From the NCBI RefSeq assembly GCF_009363095.1, contig NZ_CP045295.1, forward strand, positions 4,555,001 to 4,619,000: 64,000 nucleotides of DNA. The letters run 5' to 3'. This stretch comes from Paenibacillus cellulositrophicus (GTDB lineage: Bacteria > Bacillota > Bacilli > Paenibacillales > Paenibacillaceae). Positions within the stretch are counted from its first letter, which is position 1. Each line of letters starts with the position of its first letter. A program made the translations under genes and the position numbers. Positions 27,908-37,053 of this stretch are shown one piece after another. The notes below the pieces were generated by a model. That model worked only from the letters and a program-made list of their open reading frames with translations, was not told the origin of the DNA and did no database searches.

Positions 27908-27962
27908 AAAAACACGCCAAGGAGACCGTGTCCATCACGGTATGCCTTTGCGTGTTTTCTTT
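27908..27962. terminator. long-stem terminator after the DUF2225 gene
   Basis: AAAACACGCCAAGG pairs with CCTTTGCGTGTTTT (one mismatch) and an inner ACCGTG/CACGGT extends the hairpin. It lies between convergent genes. Confidence 0.85.
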
Positions 27963-27985
27963 CCGGAGCAGATCAGCCGGTTCGA

Positions 27986-28216
27986 TCAGCGAATATCCTG
28001 GTCGAACAGCAAATAATCGTTGTCCGTGTCAATGATATGGAGTCTGTTGTTGCAGCAGGGAAAGACGAGCAGCTTTTTCTTTCCTTCATGAATGCTGCGA
28101 AGCTCAGCCGGCTTAAGGGGCAGCCTCACATTGTTCGTTCCGCAGAACGGACATTCATGTACATAGATATCGCCCATCACTTTGTCGTAAGGCCAGGTTC
28201 TGGAGAACGGAATCAT
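27986..28216 (-). CDS. hypothetical protein with Cys pairs
   Basis: A 76-residue protein, not recognised. HECPFCGTNN (about 21-30) and FPCCNN (about 52-57) look like the two knuckles of a small zinc ribbon. The start overlaps the yycC stop (ATGA), so the two genes are translationally coupled. Function unknown; a nucleic-acid or protein-binding role is only a guess. Confidence 0.65.
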   Translation of the reverse strand: MIPFSRTWPYDKVMGDIYVHECPFCGTNNVRLPLKPAELRSIHEGKKKLLVFPCCNNRLHIIDTDNDYLLFDQDIR

Positions 28217-28383
28217 GATTTGGTTCCTTCATCGCCGTCCTGCTTGCCGGCTTCTTCCTTGGCGAGCTCCGCCAGCTTCTGCAGCAGGATATGCTGCGGC
28301 ATGTGCATCAGGTGTTCCAGGGGAACCCCCAGCTTCTCGGATAGTTTCACGGCGGTCTCCGGTGAAATTTGCAATGGTCTCAT
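28213..28383 (-). CDS. yycC: YycC-like small protein
   Basis: A 56-residue protein beginning RPLQISPETAVKLSEKLGVP and containing LMHMPQHILLQKLAELA, which matches the YycC family of Bacilli (function unknown). GGAGG lies 10 bases before ATG 28383; the longer frame to 28527 has no ribosome site. It shares a 4-base stop/start overlap with the downstream gene. Confidence 0.78.
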   Translation of the reverse strand: MRPLQISPETAVKLSEKLGVPLEHLMHMPQHILLQKLAELAKEEAGKQDGDEGTKS

Positions 28384-28519
28384 GGTGAGTATCCCTCCTC
28401 TGTATGAATAAGCCTGTTTTGCCGGGCAGAAACATAAGGGTTTCGTCTTTATAGTTATACACCTTACCATGAGGCCAATCAAATAAAATAAAAATGATGA
28501 TGAGAAAGGTGATTCGAAC

Positions 28520-30319
28520 ATGAACAAAGACCTGAAATTAACTTGGAATCTTGAATCCGTATTTCCAGGCGGCTCCGCTTCCGCCGAGTTCGATACCTTC
28601 CTTCACTCCCTGGAGCAGGACCTGAAGAGCCTTCAGGGCGAAATCAAGGCAGCCAAGGCGCCGGCGAGCCCAAAAGAGACCGAGTCGTTTGACGGGTTTA
28701 TTGAAGCGCTGCAGGGCACTATTGCCCGCTTCTCCGAAGCCAGCGCGTTCGTCAGCTGCCTGCAGGCACAGAACCAGCAGGATAAGAAGGCCGTTCAGCT
28801 GGGCGGCCGCCTGGCGACCCTTCGGGCGCTCATTAGTGGAATCATGACCGACTTTGACCACATTCTCCGCTCGACCGATGACGAGACGTTCGCGCAGTGG
28901 ATCGGCCGGGATCAGGTGCGGCAGCTGGCCTTCGTCCTTAGTGAGAGCCGCGATCAAGCCCGCGAAATGATGAGCCCGGACATGGAGAGCCTCGCGCTCG
29001 ATTTGGCCATCGACGGTTATCATGGCTGGAGCAGCATGTATGATACGATCGTCAGCCATATTCAAATTCCGTTTGAGGAAAACGGCGAGACCGTGTCGCT
29101 GTCGGCTGGACAGGCGGCCAATAAGCTGGACAGTCCGGACAAGGAGACCCGCGAGTCGATGTTCGTGAAGTGGGAACAGGCATGGTCGGACAAAGCCGAC
29201 TTCTGCGGGGATACGCTGAATCACCTCGGCGGATTCCGCCTGAAGCTGTACGGACGCCGCGGCTGGGACGAAGTGCTGAAGGAGCCGCTTGAAATCAACC
29301 GCATGTCGCGTGAGACGCTGGATGCCATGTGGAATGTCATTCAGGACAACAAGCAGATGCTGCTGCAGTATATGGAGCGCAAGGCCAAGCTGCTCGGCCA
29401 GGACCGTCTGAGCTGGGTGGATGTAGAAGCGCCGATCAGCAAATCCACGGGCAAGATTTCTTACCAGGAAGCGGCGGAAACGATCGTGGAGCAGTTCCGC
29501 AAGTTCAGCCCGCGCCTGGCCGACTTTGCCGAGATGGCCTTCGACAAGTCTTGGATCGAGGCGGAAGACCGGCCGGGCAAGCGTCCAGGCGGCTTCTGCA
29601 CCTCGCTGAAGCTCAGCAAGGAGACGCGGATCTTCATGACGTTTAGCGGAACCGCTTCGAACGTCTCGACGCTGGCGCATGAGCTCGGACACGGCTATCA
29701 CCAGCACCTGATGAACGAGCTGCCGATCTTGAACCAGCGGTATGCAATGAATGTTGCGGAGACGGCTTCTACCTTCGCGGAGATGATCGTATCGGACGCG
29801 ATGGTAAAATCGGCTGCTGATGAGCAGGAGCAGCTGGCGCTGCTTGAAGACAAAATCCAGCGGAGCGTCGCATTCTACATGAACATCCATGCGCGCTTCC
29901 TGTTCGAGACCCGGTTCTATGAGAAACGGAAGAGCGGTCTGCTCAGTGTTCAGGAGCTGAACACGCTGATGGAAGAAGCGCAGAAGGAAGCGTACTGCGA
30001 CGCCCTGTCGTCTTACCATCCGCATTTCTGGGCGTCGAAGCTGCATTTTTATATTACGGGTGTGCCGTTCTATAACTTCCCGTATACTTTCGGCTACATG
30101 TTCAGCACGGGCATCTACGCACGCGCGCTGCAGGAAGGCGCAGGCTTTGCCGATAAGTACGACGCCCTGCTGCGCGATACCGGCGTCATGACGGTGGAGG
30201 AGCTGGCCAAGAAGCACCTGAATGCCGACCTGACGGGCCGCGATTTCTGGCAGAGCGCGGCGGATCTGACGGCAGAGGATGTCAAGCAGTTCCTGGCCAT
30301 GACCGACCATCTGGTGTAA
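28520..30319 (+). CDS. pepF: oligoendopeptidase F (M3 family)
   Basis: A 599-residue cytoplasmic zinc oligopeptidase. The HExxH motif is in LAHELGHGYH (His387, Glu388, His391), with the third ligand region in NVAETASTFAEM downstream. Length and N-terminal helical lid fit PepF, which trims short peptides. The ATG has GAGAAAGGTG upstream. Monocistronic with its own terminator. Confidence 0.95.
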   Translation: MNKDLKLTWNLESVFPGGSASAEFDTFLHSLEQDLKSLQGEIKAAKAPASPKETESFDGFIEALQGTIARFSEASAFVSCLQAQNQQDKKAVQLGGRLATLRALISGIMTDFDHILRSTDDETFAQWIGRDQVRQLAFVLSESRDQAREMMSPDMESLALDLAIDGYHGWSSMYDTIVSHIQIPFEENGETVSLSAGQAANKLDSPDKETRESMFVKWEQAWSDKADFCGDTLNHLGGFRLKLYGRRGWDEVLKEPLEINRMSRETLDAMWNVIQDNKQMLLQYMERKAKLLGQDRLSWVDVEAPISKSTGKISYQEAAETIVEQFRKFSPRLADFAEMAFDKSWIEAEDRPGKRPGGFCTSLKLSKETRIFMTFSGTASNVSTLAHELGHGYHQHLMNELPILNQRYAMNVAETASTFAEMIVSDAMVKSAADEQEQLALLEDKIQRSVAFYMNIHARFLFETRFYEKRKSGLLSVQELNTLMEEAQKEAYCDALSSYHPHFWASKLHFYITGVPFYNFPYTFGYMFSTGIYARALQEGAGFADKYDALLRDTGVMTVEELAKKHLNADLTGRDFWQSAADLTAEDVKQFLAMTDHLV

Positions 30320-30362
30320 TCCAGACGGACGGTTCGGATAAGTGGAATAGATCACACCACAC

Positions 30363-30411
30363 AAAAAGCAGTCCCTAGGGGTTCATTACGCCTCAAAGGG
30401 ACTGCTTTTTT
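30363..30411 (+). terminator. terminator after pepF
   Basis: AAAAAGCAGTCCCT pairs perfectly with AGGGACTGCTTTTT around a 20-base loop. Confidence 0.9.
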
Positions 30412-30559
30412 GATGATACATTAGCTTGGGAGACACAGACTTGTTATATCGCATCGCAAGAAGACGACCGCTAAATGCACTCTTGTGGGACTGGATAGCA
30501 ACATGGAATCGCTTTGTCAGATGCCCGCCCTCCGCAAAGTGCATCAAGCGGGGCATAGG

Positions 30560-31645
30560 TTAGGAACGTCCGCGGATTTCCTGACGCAGGAACATGACGT
30601 ACGAGATCGCAAAGCAGACCAGCGTCAGGGCGATCAGCCCGGTGACCTGCGGCCAGATCAGCAGCAGGCTCTGCCCGAAGGGGAGCGGGCTGTCAATCGC
30701 GCCGTAGGCCTGCTCCGTCGTGAGCGGACCCAGTGTACGCACCGTCGGCATCAGCAGCGTCGAGGTCGCCTCATTGAACAGCGTATACGGTGAAATCCGG
30801 CTCAGCCCGAGCATAAAGCTGACATGGTGGACCATGTCGTCCACCGAAGCCGTGTCACTGTTAGGCGCAAGGCCCGAGGAGATCAAATTCAGGATCATAT
30901 CGTAAAAGAAGCTGAAGAATAGCCAGACGGCGATGCCCGACAGCGCCGATGTGGCAGGCTGGCGGAACTTAACCGAGAACAGGATGGATAAGTTCAGCCA
31001 GAATCCGATATAGACGATCGTGACGACCAGGAAGCTGAGGATTCTCAGCAGCTCCTCGAATGACGGCGGCAGTCCTACGATCAGAAAACCGAGGGCCAGA
31101 ACGAGTAGCCCGAGGGAGAGAAACATGAAGCCGATGATGGTGAGCGATGCGATAAATTTGGCATTCAGCAAATCGTCACGGTGAATCGGCTGCGCCATGA
31201 TGCGGCTCAGGGTGCCTTTGTTCCGCTCGCTGTTGACGGCGTCGAAGCCGAGGCCGATGCCAAGCAGCGGGCCCAGGAAGCCGATGAATCCGATAAACGA
31301 CGGCAGGGTGCCGTCGGAGGTGGTGAACAGCTTCAGGATGACGAAATCGCTGTAGCCGTCCGTGGATTTGATAGCGTCCTGCAGGCTGTTCAGCGCCGTA
31401 TACAGCGAGGCGACGCAAGTCAGGAAGATGATCGCCAGGAGCAGCAGGAAGCGCCAGCTCCGGACATGATCGGAAATCTCCTTGCGCACCAGGACACGGA
31501 ATGCCGCCGGGTTCGTATTCGCCCGGCTGAACCGCTCCCGGTCGGAGGGAACAGTGCCCCGCAGCCGGCCGATGCCGTCCTTAAATGGGGAGCGGACCGT
31601 GTCCCAGGCTTTATTTAGCTGCTCTTTTAGAACGCTTGCTTCCAA
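30560..31645 (-). CDS. ABC transporter permease (ABC-2 / NosY type)
   Basis: A 361-residue membrane protein with about six segments: one near 60-80, then a cluster across 130-275 and a last one near 335-355. The FDAVNSERNKGTLSRIMAQPI stretch after the second segment is the typical cytoplasmic helix of ABC-2 permeases. I chose TTG 31645, with GGGAGGTGAGG just upstream; it overlaps the ATPase gene by 35 bases. It is the last gene of a NEW3-ATPase-permease unit. The cargo is unknown. Confidence 0.82.
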   Translation of the reverse strand: MEASVLKEQLNKAWDTVRSPFKDGIGRLRGTVPSDRERFSRANTNPAAFRVLVRKEISDHVRSWRFLLLLAIIFLTCVASLYTALNSLQDAIKSTDGYSDFVILKLFTTSDGTLPSFIGFIGFLGPLLGIGLGFDAVNSERNKGTLSRIMAQPIHRDDLLNAKFIASLTIIGFMFLSLGLLVLALGFLIVGLPPSFEELLRILSFLVVTIVYIGFWLNLSILFSVKFRQPATSALSGIAVWLFFSFFYDMILNLISSGLAPNSDTASVDDMVHHVSFMLGLSRISPYTLFNEATSTLLMPTVRTLGPLTTEQAYGAIDSPLPFGQSLLLIWPQVTGLIALTLVCFAISYVMFLRQEIRGRS

Positions 31646-32621
31646 GTTCCTCACCTCCCGCAAAATATCGCCGGTAGATTTCATCCAGGCCGTATTCCTT
31701 GCGCTGCAGCCCGTAAAGGGCCGCTCCCGACGCGACGACCGTCCGGGCGATCTCCGGACTGCAGTCGGCGTTGACGCCGATCTCCAGGCGCGTCCGGTCC
31801 TCCACCGGTCTCATCGAGTCCTGATCCCCGCTCGCGATCCGGACAGAGCTGACCCCTTCCACGCTCTGAAGGTCAGCCAGCAGCTCATCATCCGCCCGGT
31901 TCACCTCGGCGGTGATCAAGAGCGGCGTGTCGGTCAGCAGGACGCGGGACAGCGTCTCCAGGTTTCCTTCGGCCAGCAGCCTGCCGCTGACGAACAGACC
32001 GACGCGGTCGCAGATTTGCTGTACCTGGTGAAGCTGGTGCGAGGAGAGGAGCACCGTCAAGCCCTGGTCCCGGCTGAGGCCGTGGATCAGGCCGAGGAGC
32101 TCATCGATCCCTTTGGGGTCGATGCCGAGCGTCGGCTCATCGAGGATGATGATTTCCGGCCGCTTGATCAGGACGTCCGCGAGTCCAAGCCGCTGCCGCA
32201 TACCGCGGGAGTAATTCCCGGCCTTCTTATGGGCGGCATCCTGCAGCCCTACCTCCTTCAGCAGATAGAGCGAACGATCCTCCGCCTCTTTGTCGGAAAT
32301 GCCGTTAAGGCGGGCGGTCAGCTTTAAGTTCTCGAGGCCGGTCCAGTCTTCGTAAAAACCGACGTCGTCCGGCAGGTAACCGACGCGGCGTTTGACTTCA
32401 ATCGGCCGCCGCGTCGGATCCAGTCCCAGCACGTTGATGCTTCCGCCGTCCGGTTCGCTCAGGCCAAGAAGCATCAGAATGGTGGTCGATTTGCCTGCGC
32501 CGTTTGGGCCGAGCAGGCCGAAGATTTCCCCGCGGCGGATTTGAAGGGACAGATGGTCCACGGCTTTATGGGTGCCGTAGCTTTTGGTCAACTGCTGAAT
32601 GTCGATGACTGTCTCCGCCAA
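31611..32621 (-). CDS. ABC transporter ATP-binding protein
   Basis: A 336-residue ATPase with Walker A GPNGAGKST (about 39-47), signature YSRGMRQR, Walker B IIILDEPTLGID and the H-loop in LLSSHQ. About 120 residues follow the core, a common trait of DrrA/CcmA-type export ATPases. TTG start at 32621 with GGGAGG 9 bases upstream, 2 bases after the NEW3 gene stop. Substrate unknown; partners are the NEW3 protein and the permease. Confidence 0.92.
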   Translation of the reverse strand: MAETVIDIQQLTKSYGTHKAVDHLSLQIRRGEIFGLLGPNGAGKSTTILMLLGLSEPDGGSINVLGLDPTRRPIEVKRRVGYLPDDVGFYEDWTGLENLKLTARLNGISDKEAEDRSLYLLKEVGLQDAAHKKAGNYSRGMRQRLGLADVLIKRPEIIILDEPTLGIDPKGIDELLGLIHGLSRDQGLTVLLSSHQLHQVQQICDRVGLFVSGRLLAEGNLETLSRVLLTDTPLLITAEVNRADDELLADLQSVEGVSSVRIASGDQDSMRPVEDRTRLEIGVNADCSPEIARTVVASGAALYGLQRKEYGLDEIYRRYFAGGEELGSKRSKRAAK

Positions 32622-32623
32622 CG

Positions 32624-33787
32624 TTATCTCCTCCCGTATTTACGAATGAGTACATAGATGCCGCCCAAAATGAGCAGGATGATCAGCACGCCGATCCAGC
32701 CCCATAGGACGGAGCCTTTGACGGCGACCCGGAAAGAGGCGTTGGATGAAGATTCCGCGGCCTGAGCGGTAATATCGGTCACATAGTCCCCGGCGATGGC
32801 TTTGTCGCTTGCGGTCAATTTGGCTTCCACCGTGGTGGACTTGCCGGCGGCGAGCTTATCAACCGTTTTGGGATTAAAGCTGACTTCCCAGTTGGTTGGC
32901 GCCGTGGAGGTGAAGTTAATGTTGGTCAGGTCGGCGGTACCGGTATTTTTGACCAGCAGCTCTACGGTTTTATCTCCACCTGCCTTAATGTCGGTGCTTA
33001 ACAATCCGCTTGGCGTCGTCAGTTCCATGCTGTACTTGCCGGTAATGACGGCTTCGAGCTCCAGCTCGGAATTCGTCGTCTGGTTGGAAGCGCGGATCGG
33101 TATTTTAAAGGTACCCTGCGTCACGTTTTCAGCCGGCTTTACATCAACGGTAATGGATTTGTCAGCCCCCGGGTCCACTTCGACAGAAGAGACCTGTTTG
33201 CTGTCGGCCGTAAATGTTACGTCCCATCCCTTCTCAGCCTGGGCGGTTAACGCATACGTCTGCTTTTCGGCGGTGCGGTTGGACAGGTTCACCGAATAGG
33301 TAAAGGTCGCGTCGGAGTGTCCCTCCAGGTTGGCCTGATCGGTCGTCAGTTCGGTTTGATACGTGCCCTTTTCCGTAATGTTGACCGAAAGTGGTAGAGA
33401 CGCGAGGCTGCCCGCCGACAGCGTAAAGCGATAGGTTCCCTTGTCGATTTGCATCGGAACCGTCACGTCCAGGGAGATCGTTTGCGATGAATCCGGCATG
33501 ACCGAAATTTCGTTCAGGTCCCAGCCGCCGCCCGAAATTTTGGCCGTCCAGCCTTCGGGCAGATCGGTAACGGATATCGGGGCTGTAATGACGCTGCCGG
33601 AGTTGTTTTTCAGCTCCACGCTGTAATTCAGTGATTCTCCGGGAGGCACGGAAATGGAAGTGTAGGTAGTGTACAGCGTCAGACCTCCGGCTGCATGAAC
33701 CGGACTTCCCGTGCTGGCAATCAGGAAACCGATGCAGAGCATCAGCGCCAGGCCGGCATGTGTGATGATCCTCAAGAAACGTGTCAT
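32624..33787 (-). CDS. exported NEW3-domain membrane protein
   Basis: A 387-residue protein with a signal peptide (about 5-33), a long beta-sandwich region and a C-terminal membrane anchor (about 361-382) ending in RKYGRR. Repeats such as VTDLPEGWTAKISGGGW, AEKGWDVTFTA and APTNWEVSFNP show tandem NEW3 (NPCBM-associated) immunoglobulin-like units. Such proteins often accompany ABC-2 exporters in Firmicutes and may bind or guide extracellular substrate. First gene of its unit, divergent from a sigma factor gene. Confidence 0.82.
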   Translation of the reverse strand: MTRFLRIITHAGLALMLCIGFLIASTGSPVHAAGGLTLYTTYTSISVPPGESLNYSVELKNNSGSVITAPISVTDLPEGWTAKISGGGWDLNEISVMPDSSQTISLDVTVPMQIDKGTYRFTLSAGSLASLPLSVNITEKGTYQTELTTDQANLEGHSDATFTYSVNLSNRTAEKQTYALTAQAEKGWDVTFTADSKQVSSVEVDPGADKSITVDVKPAENVTQGTFKIPIRASNQTTNSELELEAVITGKYSMELTTPSGLLSTDIKAGGDKTVELLVKNTGTADLTNINFTSTAPTNWEVSFNPKTVDKLAAGKSTTVEAKLTASDKAIAGDYVTDITAQAAESSSNASFRVAVKGSVLWGWIGVLIILLILGGIYVLIRKYGRR

Positions 33788-34045
33788 GAAACAGAACCCT
33801 CCTCAAGTGTGTTGGTGATCATCTGGAATACGAATGAAGGGCCGCCACCGGATTTACCGGAAGATTAAAAGAAGATAAAAATTTGCTTAAAAAGGGATAA
33901 AATCACGGAAGAGGGGAGTCCGAACGCCAAATTCTTTTGCTAGAATGTTGCTGTAAAAATGGCGGCCAGCGCTCTCTTCGGGACCCTGGGTGCAGGGGGC
34001 AGGCCGGATCAAGGGAATGAAGAGAATAAGGGGGGATACTCCATC

Positions 34046-34666
34046 ATGCAGGACCGTCCTGAAGCGTGGTTGAAGGAAATTGCAGAGGGCTCGGCTCCGG
34101 CTTTCGACCGGTTCTATGATGCGTTTGCTCCGATGGTTTACCGGCTTGCGGAATACTGGATGAAGGACCGGGTGGAAGCGGAAGATGTCTGTCAGGAAAT
34201 TTTTATCGAAGTGATGGAAAAAGCGGGGCACTACGATCCCGAAAGGGGCAGTGTGGAAGCGTGGCTGGCGGTTCGTGTCCGAAGCAGGGCGATGGACCGC
34301 CTCCGGCAAAAGCAGCGGATGGCCGCCCTGCAGCGGACACAGGAAGAGTCGGCCGTTATGCGCTGGCAGCGGACGTTGGAATCGGCGGAGCTCGAAGCGT
34401 TCCGGCATCTGGATCAGGAGCAGGTGAGGGCGGCGCTGCGCAGCATCCCGCCCATGCAGCGAATGGCGCTCTACGGGAGCTATATGATGGAGCTGACGCA
34501 CCGCGAGCTGGCTGAGAAGATGCAGAAGCCGGTCGGAACTGTGAAGTCGCTGATCCGCTACGGCATCCGGAATTTGCGCAGCAGACTGGAGCAGGGCCAG
34601 GTTACACAGGCCGGCGAGGGAGGTGAACCGCATGCGGTTGTCCATTCGGGAAAATGGGAGCAATAA
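34046..34666 (+). CDS. ECF-type RNA polymerase sigma factor
   Basis: A 206-residue sigma factor with region 2 (YDAFAPMVYRLAEYWMKDRV, EDVCQEIFIEV) and region 4 (HRELAEKMQKPVGTVKSLIR). The following gene encodes a zinc-binding anti-sigma factor with a 35-base overlap, the classical sigma/anti-sigma pair. I chose ATG 34046 with AAGGGGGG 10 bases upstream over a longer frame from 33959. No ECF-type promoter is clear to me upstream, so autoregulation is unproven. Confidence 0.9.
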   Translation: MQDRPEAWLKEIAEGSAPAFDRFYDAFAPMVYRLAEYWMKDRVEAEDVCQEIFIEVMEKAGHYDPERGSVEAWLAVRVRSRAMDRLRQKQRMAALQRTQEESAVMRWQRTLESAELEAFRHLDQEQVRAALRSIPPMQRMALYGSYMMELTHRELAEKMQKPVGTVKSLIRYGIRNLRSRLEQGQVTQAGEGGEPHAVVHSGKWEQ

Positions 34667-35570
34667 TCCTGAAGGCTGTGCGGAGCTGCCCGAGGAAAAG
34701 CTGGTCGATTACGCGATGAAACAGCTGGAAGAGCCGGAGCGTCTCCTCGTCGAGGAGCATACCGCCGCCTGTCCCCACTGCAGGGAGCGCCTTGCCGAGT
34801 GGGAGACGGTGATGCAATCCGTTGAGCTGGTCGGCCCGGTAATGAGCGAGCCAGCCTCGTCTTTGGAGAGCCAGCCAACCGCTGCAGCGTTGAGCACGCC
34901 GCTGCCCGAGTCGCCGATACGGGCTGTGGGTACCGAAGAGAAAACCGCATCAGAGGCGGATTGGCAGGCCTCCAGCGACGTAGCTGACCCGTTCGCGGCC
35001 TCTTCCGCAGCTCCTGGCCCTTCCGCCCGTCTTGGCCGCAAAATGCGGCTTCTGGCCCGGCTCCGTTCCCTGGAAAAAGGATTTGTCCGCCGGCGGCGTT
35101 ACCTTGTACCTGCCGCAGCGGCAGCGGTTGTTGCGGGCTGCGTCGTTGCAGGACTGTTTTCCTTCAAGCATCGGGAGATGCCGTCCGCCGATTCTATCGA
35201 TCAAGCCTTTACATCCAAAATCGCTGTGATGCAGTCGGCCAATTACGATCAGTACCGGATTCCGCCGCTTCCGCCGCTCCACGGATCAGGCGGCGTGTGG
35301 ATCGACCGGGATTCGGGTGAGATGCTGATCGTGATCGAAGGCCTTCAGCCACCGGAGGAAAAGGCTTACCAGGTATGGCTGCAGCATGAGCAGCGGTCGG
35401 TCAGTATGGGAATGCTGATGACGGGTATGGCCGAGGGTAAAGGTTATTATTACGGATACGGGAACATGGACCCGGACCAAATTGTGATCAGTCTGGAACC
35501 TAAGGGCGGAAGCCGGGTTCCGACCGGACCCGAAGCACTAAGGGTGTCTGTCGATGATAACAGGGAGTAG
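34632..35570 (+). CDS. transmembrane anti-sigma factor, RskA-like
   Basis: A 312-residue protein. The N-terminal zinc anti-sigma motif is His43-x3-Cys47-x2-Cys50 (EEHTAACPHC). A Ser/Pro/Ala-rich linker (about 70-135) leads to one membrane segment (about 158-178) and an extracytoplasmic RskA-type domain (about 210-312) with DRDSGEMLIVIEGL and YQVWLQ. It should hold the upstream sigma factor at the membrane until an external signal. GGGAGG lies 8 bases before ATG 34632. Confidence 0.87.
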   Translation: MRLSIRENGSNNPEGCAELPEEKLVDYAMKQLEEPERLLVEEHTAACPHCRERLAEWETVMQSVELVGPVMSEPASSLESQPTAAALSTPLPESPIRAVGTEEKTASEADWQASSDVADPFAASSAAPGPSARLGRKMRLLARLRSLEKGFVRRRRYLVPAAAAAVVAGCVVAGLFSFKHREMPSADSIDQAFTSKIAVMQSANYDQYRIPPLPPLHGSGGVWIDRDSGEMLIVIEGLQPPEEKAYQVWLQHEQRSVSMGMLMTGMAEGKGYYYGYGNMDPDQIVISLEPKGGSRVPTGPEALRVSVDDNRE

Positions 35571-35574
35571 CGCC

Positions 35575-35610
35575 AGCCTGGGGGATCTCAAATGCCCTCG
35601 GGCTTTTTTT
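35575..35610 (+). terminator. terminator after the anti-sigma gene
   Basis: AGCCTGGGGG pairs with CCCTCGGGCT (two wobbles), followed by seven T. Confidence 0.8.
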
Positions 35611-35936
35611 CTTTTCAGGTTTCGCGTTAGCCCGGGATAGTCGCTTTAAGCCGACTGTTTTTAGGGTGACGGGATCATCGAATTGGATTTGGGGTAGCGT
35701 TCATTGGAGTGGATTCGTGGTTTTTCGCGCACTTCTTGGAATATCCTTGGGGAAATCACATTTTGTCAAAATAACCAGAAATATAGCGATTTGTTGCCGA
35801 AAATAAAATTGCTTTAACGAAAATAATAGGAATTATTACCCAATTATGTTTGATGTTGTTGTATGATACTACATGCTGTCTTATAATGAGTCATAAGCCC
35901 TATGAGTTTTGGCGAATTTTGGAGAGGGGGAAAAAG
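35611..35936. other. AT-rich intergenic stretch
   Basis: About 325 bases with low GC between the anti-sigma terminator and the gene at 35937. No gene or RNA structure is recognised; a -10-like TATGAT at 35862 has no good -35. Confidence 0.5.
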
Positions 35937-36344
35937 ATGATCAAAACCGAGCAGTTATCTTTGGCAAGGCAATTGGATTTAGTGTTTAAGGAACTGGAAG
36001 AAGAGCTGTCAGGACTATCATCCGGCACGGTGTTTGTGCAAATACGAAATAATGTCATTGGTAAATTTGGTATCCGGCATCATCCGCTGGAAGGACGGAA
36101 CGGGGAAATTCATTCCCAGGATTCCGGACTGACTCCAGTACAGTACTCGTCTTTTCGTCTCATGGCTTTAGAAAGTTTAAAATACAAGCGCCACTGGACT
36201 CACGGTGAAATCAGCTACGAATTTACGATCCGGCAGGGGCTCATTGCGGTGGATGCCATCTTGGAATCCAACTATAACATGGCTAACCTGATGATCCGGT
36301 ATCCGAGACATACATATCCTGAAACAGTAACAGAATTGTCGTAG
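35937..36344 (+). CDS. hypothetical protein
   Basis: A 135-residue protein that I do not recognise. It has a charged N-terminal helix (KELEEELSGL) and a mixed alpha/beta body with GTVFVQIRNNVIGKFGIRHH and EISYEFTIRQGLIAVDAILE; no signal peptide or membrane segment. GGAGAGGGGG lies about 8 bases before ATG 35937, so it is probably translated. Upstream Met codons to 35850 have no ribosome site. Confidence 0.65.
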   Translation: MIKTEQLSLARQLDLVFKELEEELSGLSSGTVFVQIRNNVIGKFGIRHHPLEGRNGEIHSQDSGLTPVQYSSFRLMALESLKYKRHWTHGEISYEFTIRQGLIAVDAILESNYNMANLMIRYPRHTYPETVTELS

Positions 36345-36514
36345 TTCGTCGTGGACTTATTTTTATCATCCCTTCTTGCTTTTGTAGTATGACTTTATCC
36401 ATGAATATCCGAATAGTTTGATTAGCACAGAAGACAGACCAGGCTTAGCGGAAGTTTTTCTTGCGATGATTGACTGGTTAGCTCCGCTGAAAATTTTATA
36501 AATTCGATAATTAG

Positions 36515-36554
36515 AAAAAGGCAGCCCTTGGAATAATCCAGAGGCTGCCTTTTG
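36515..36554 (-). terminator. terminator after the SASP gene at 36614
   Basis: AAAAGGCAGCC pairs with GGCTGCCTTTT. It may act on both strands. The remaining bases between 36345 and 36613 hold nothing recognisable. Confidence 0.8.
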
Positions 36555-36613
36555 TAGGCGGGGACGGCTCGCGCCGGGCCCGGCATCATGATATCAACGT
36601 ATACAAATGCAGA

Positions 36614-36859
36614 TTATTGGCCGGAACGACCCGATAATTGCTGCTCTGCCAGTTGTACCAGACGTTTTGTGATGTAACCTCCCAAAGAACCAGTCTCACG
36701 GGAAGTGTAGTTGCCCATGTATCCGTCTTGTGGCATTTGAACGCCAAGCTCTTGTGCAGCTTCAAGTTTCAGTTGTTGAAGAGCAGCGTTAGCTTGTGGA
36801 ACCACCAGGTTGTTCGAGCGGTTTCCGCGTCCTTGGTTTTGACCTTGACCCATACCCAT
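36614..36859 (-). CDS. alpha/beta-type small acid-soluble spore protein
   Basis: An 81-residue SASP with a Gly/Gln/Asn-rich N-terminus (GMGQGQNQGRGN) and the family core: NNLVVPQANAALQQLK, then AAQELGV, then GSLGGYITKRLV. It coats spore DNA and is cut by the GPR protease on germination. AAAGGAGG lies 8 bases before ATG 36859. A second, very similar SASP is encoded at 39812 on the other strand. Confidence 0.95.
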   Translation of the reverse strand: MGMGQGQNQGRGNRSNNLVVPQANAALQQLKLEAAQELGVQMPQDGYMGNYTSRETGSLGGYITKRLVQLAEQQLSGRSGQ

Positions 36860-36960
36860 GTTTGTCACCTCCTTTGAACTTTATGGTGTTATTATGGTGC
36901 GAAAGATTTGAAAACATGCAGCAAGAAGGGAGATATAAATTGGTAAATAGAGGATATCGC

Positions 36961-36995
36961 AAAAAGGGCCGCACGCTTCAAGCAGCATGCAGCCC
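36961..36995 (-). terminator. terminator after the aldose epimerase gene
   Basis: Read on the minus strand, AGGGC-T-GCATGC pairs with GCGTGC-G-GCCCT and ends in five T. Confidence 0.75.
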
Positions 36996-37053
36996 TGTTA
37001 TTTTGTAAATTTGAAAATCCGCGTTTTCCTATGCCTGATTCTAAGGAGTCGGC

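Noticed and set aside
28538..30364. 608-residue minus-strand frame opposite pepF
   Set aside because: Antisense shadow of a high-GC gene: His/Arg/Leu-rich, no known domain, and pepF is clearly real.
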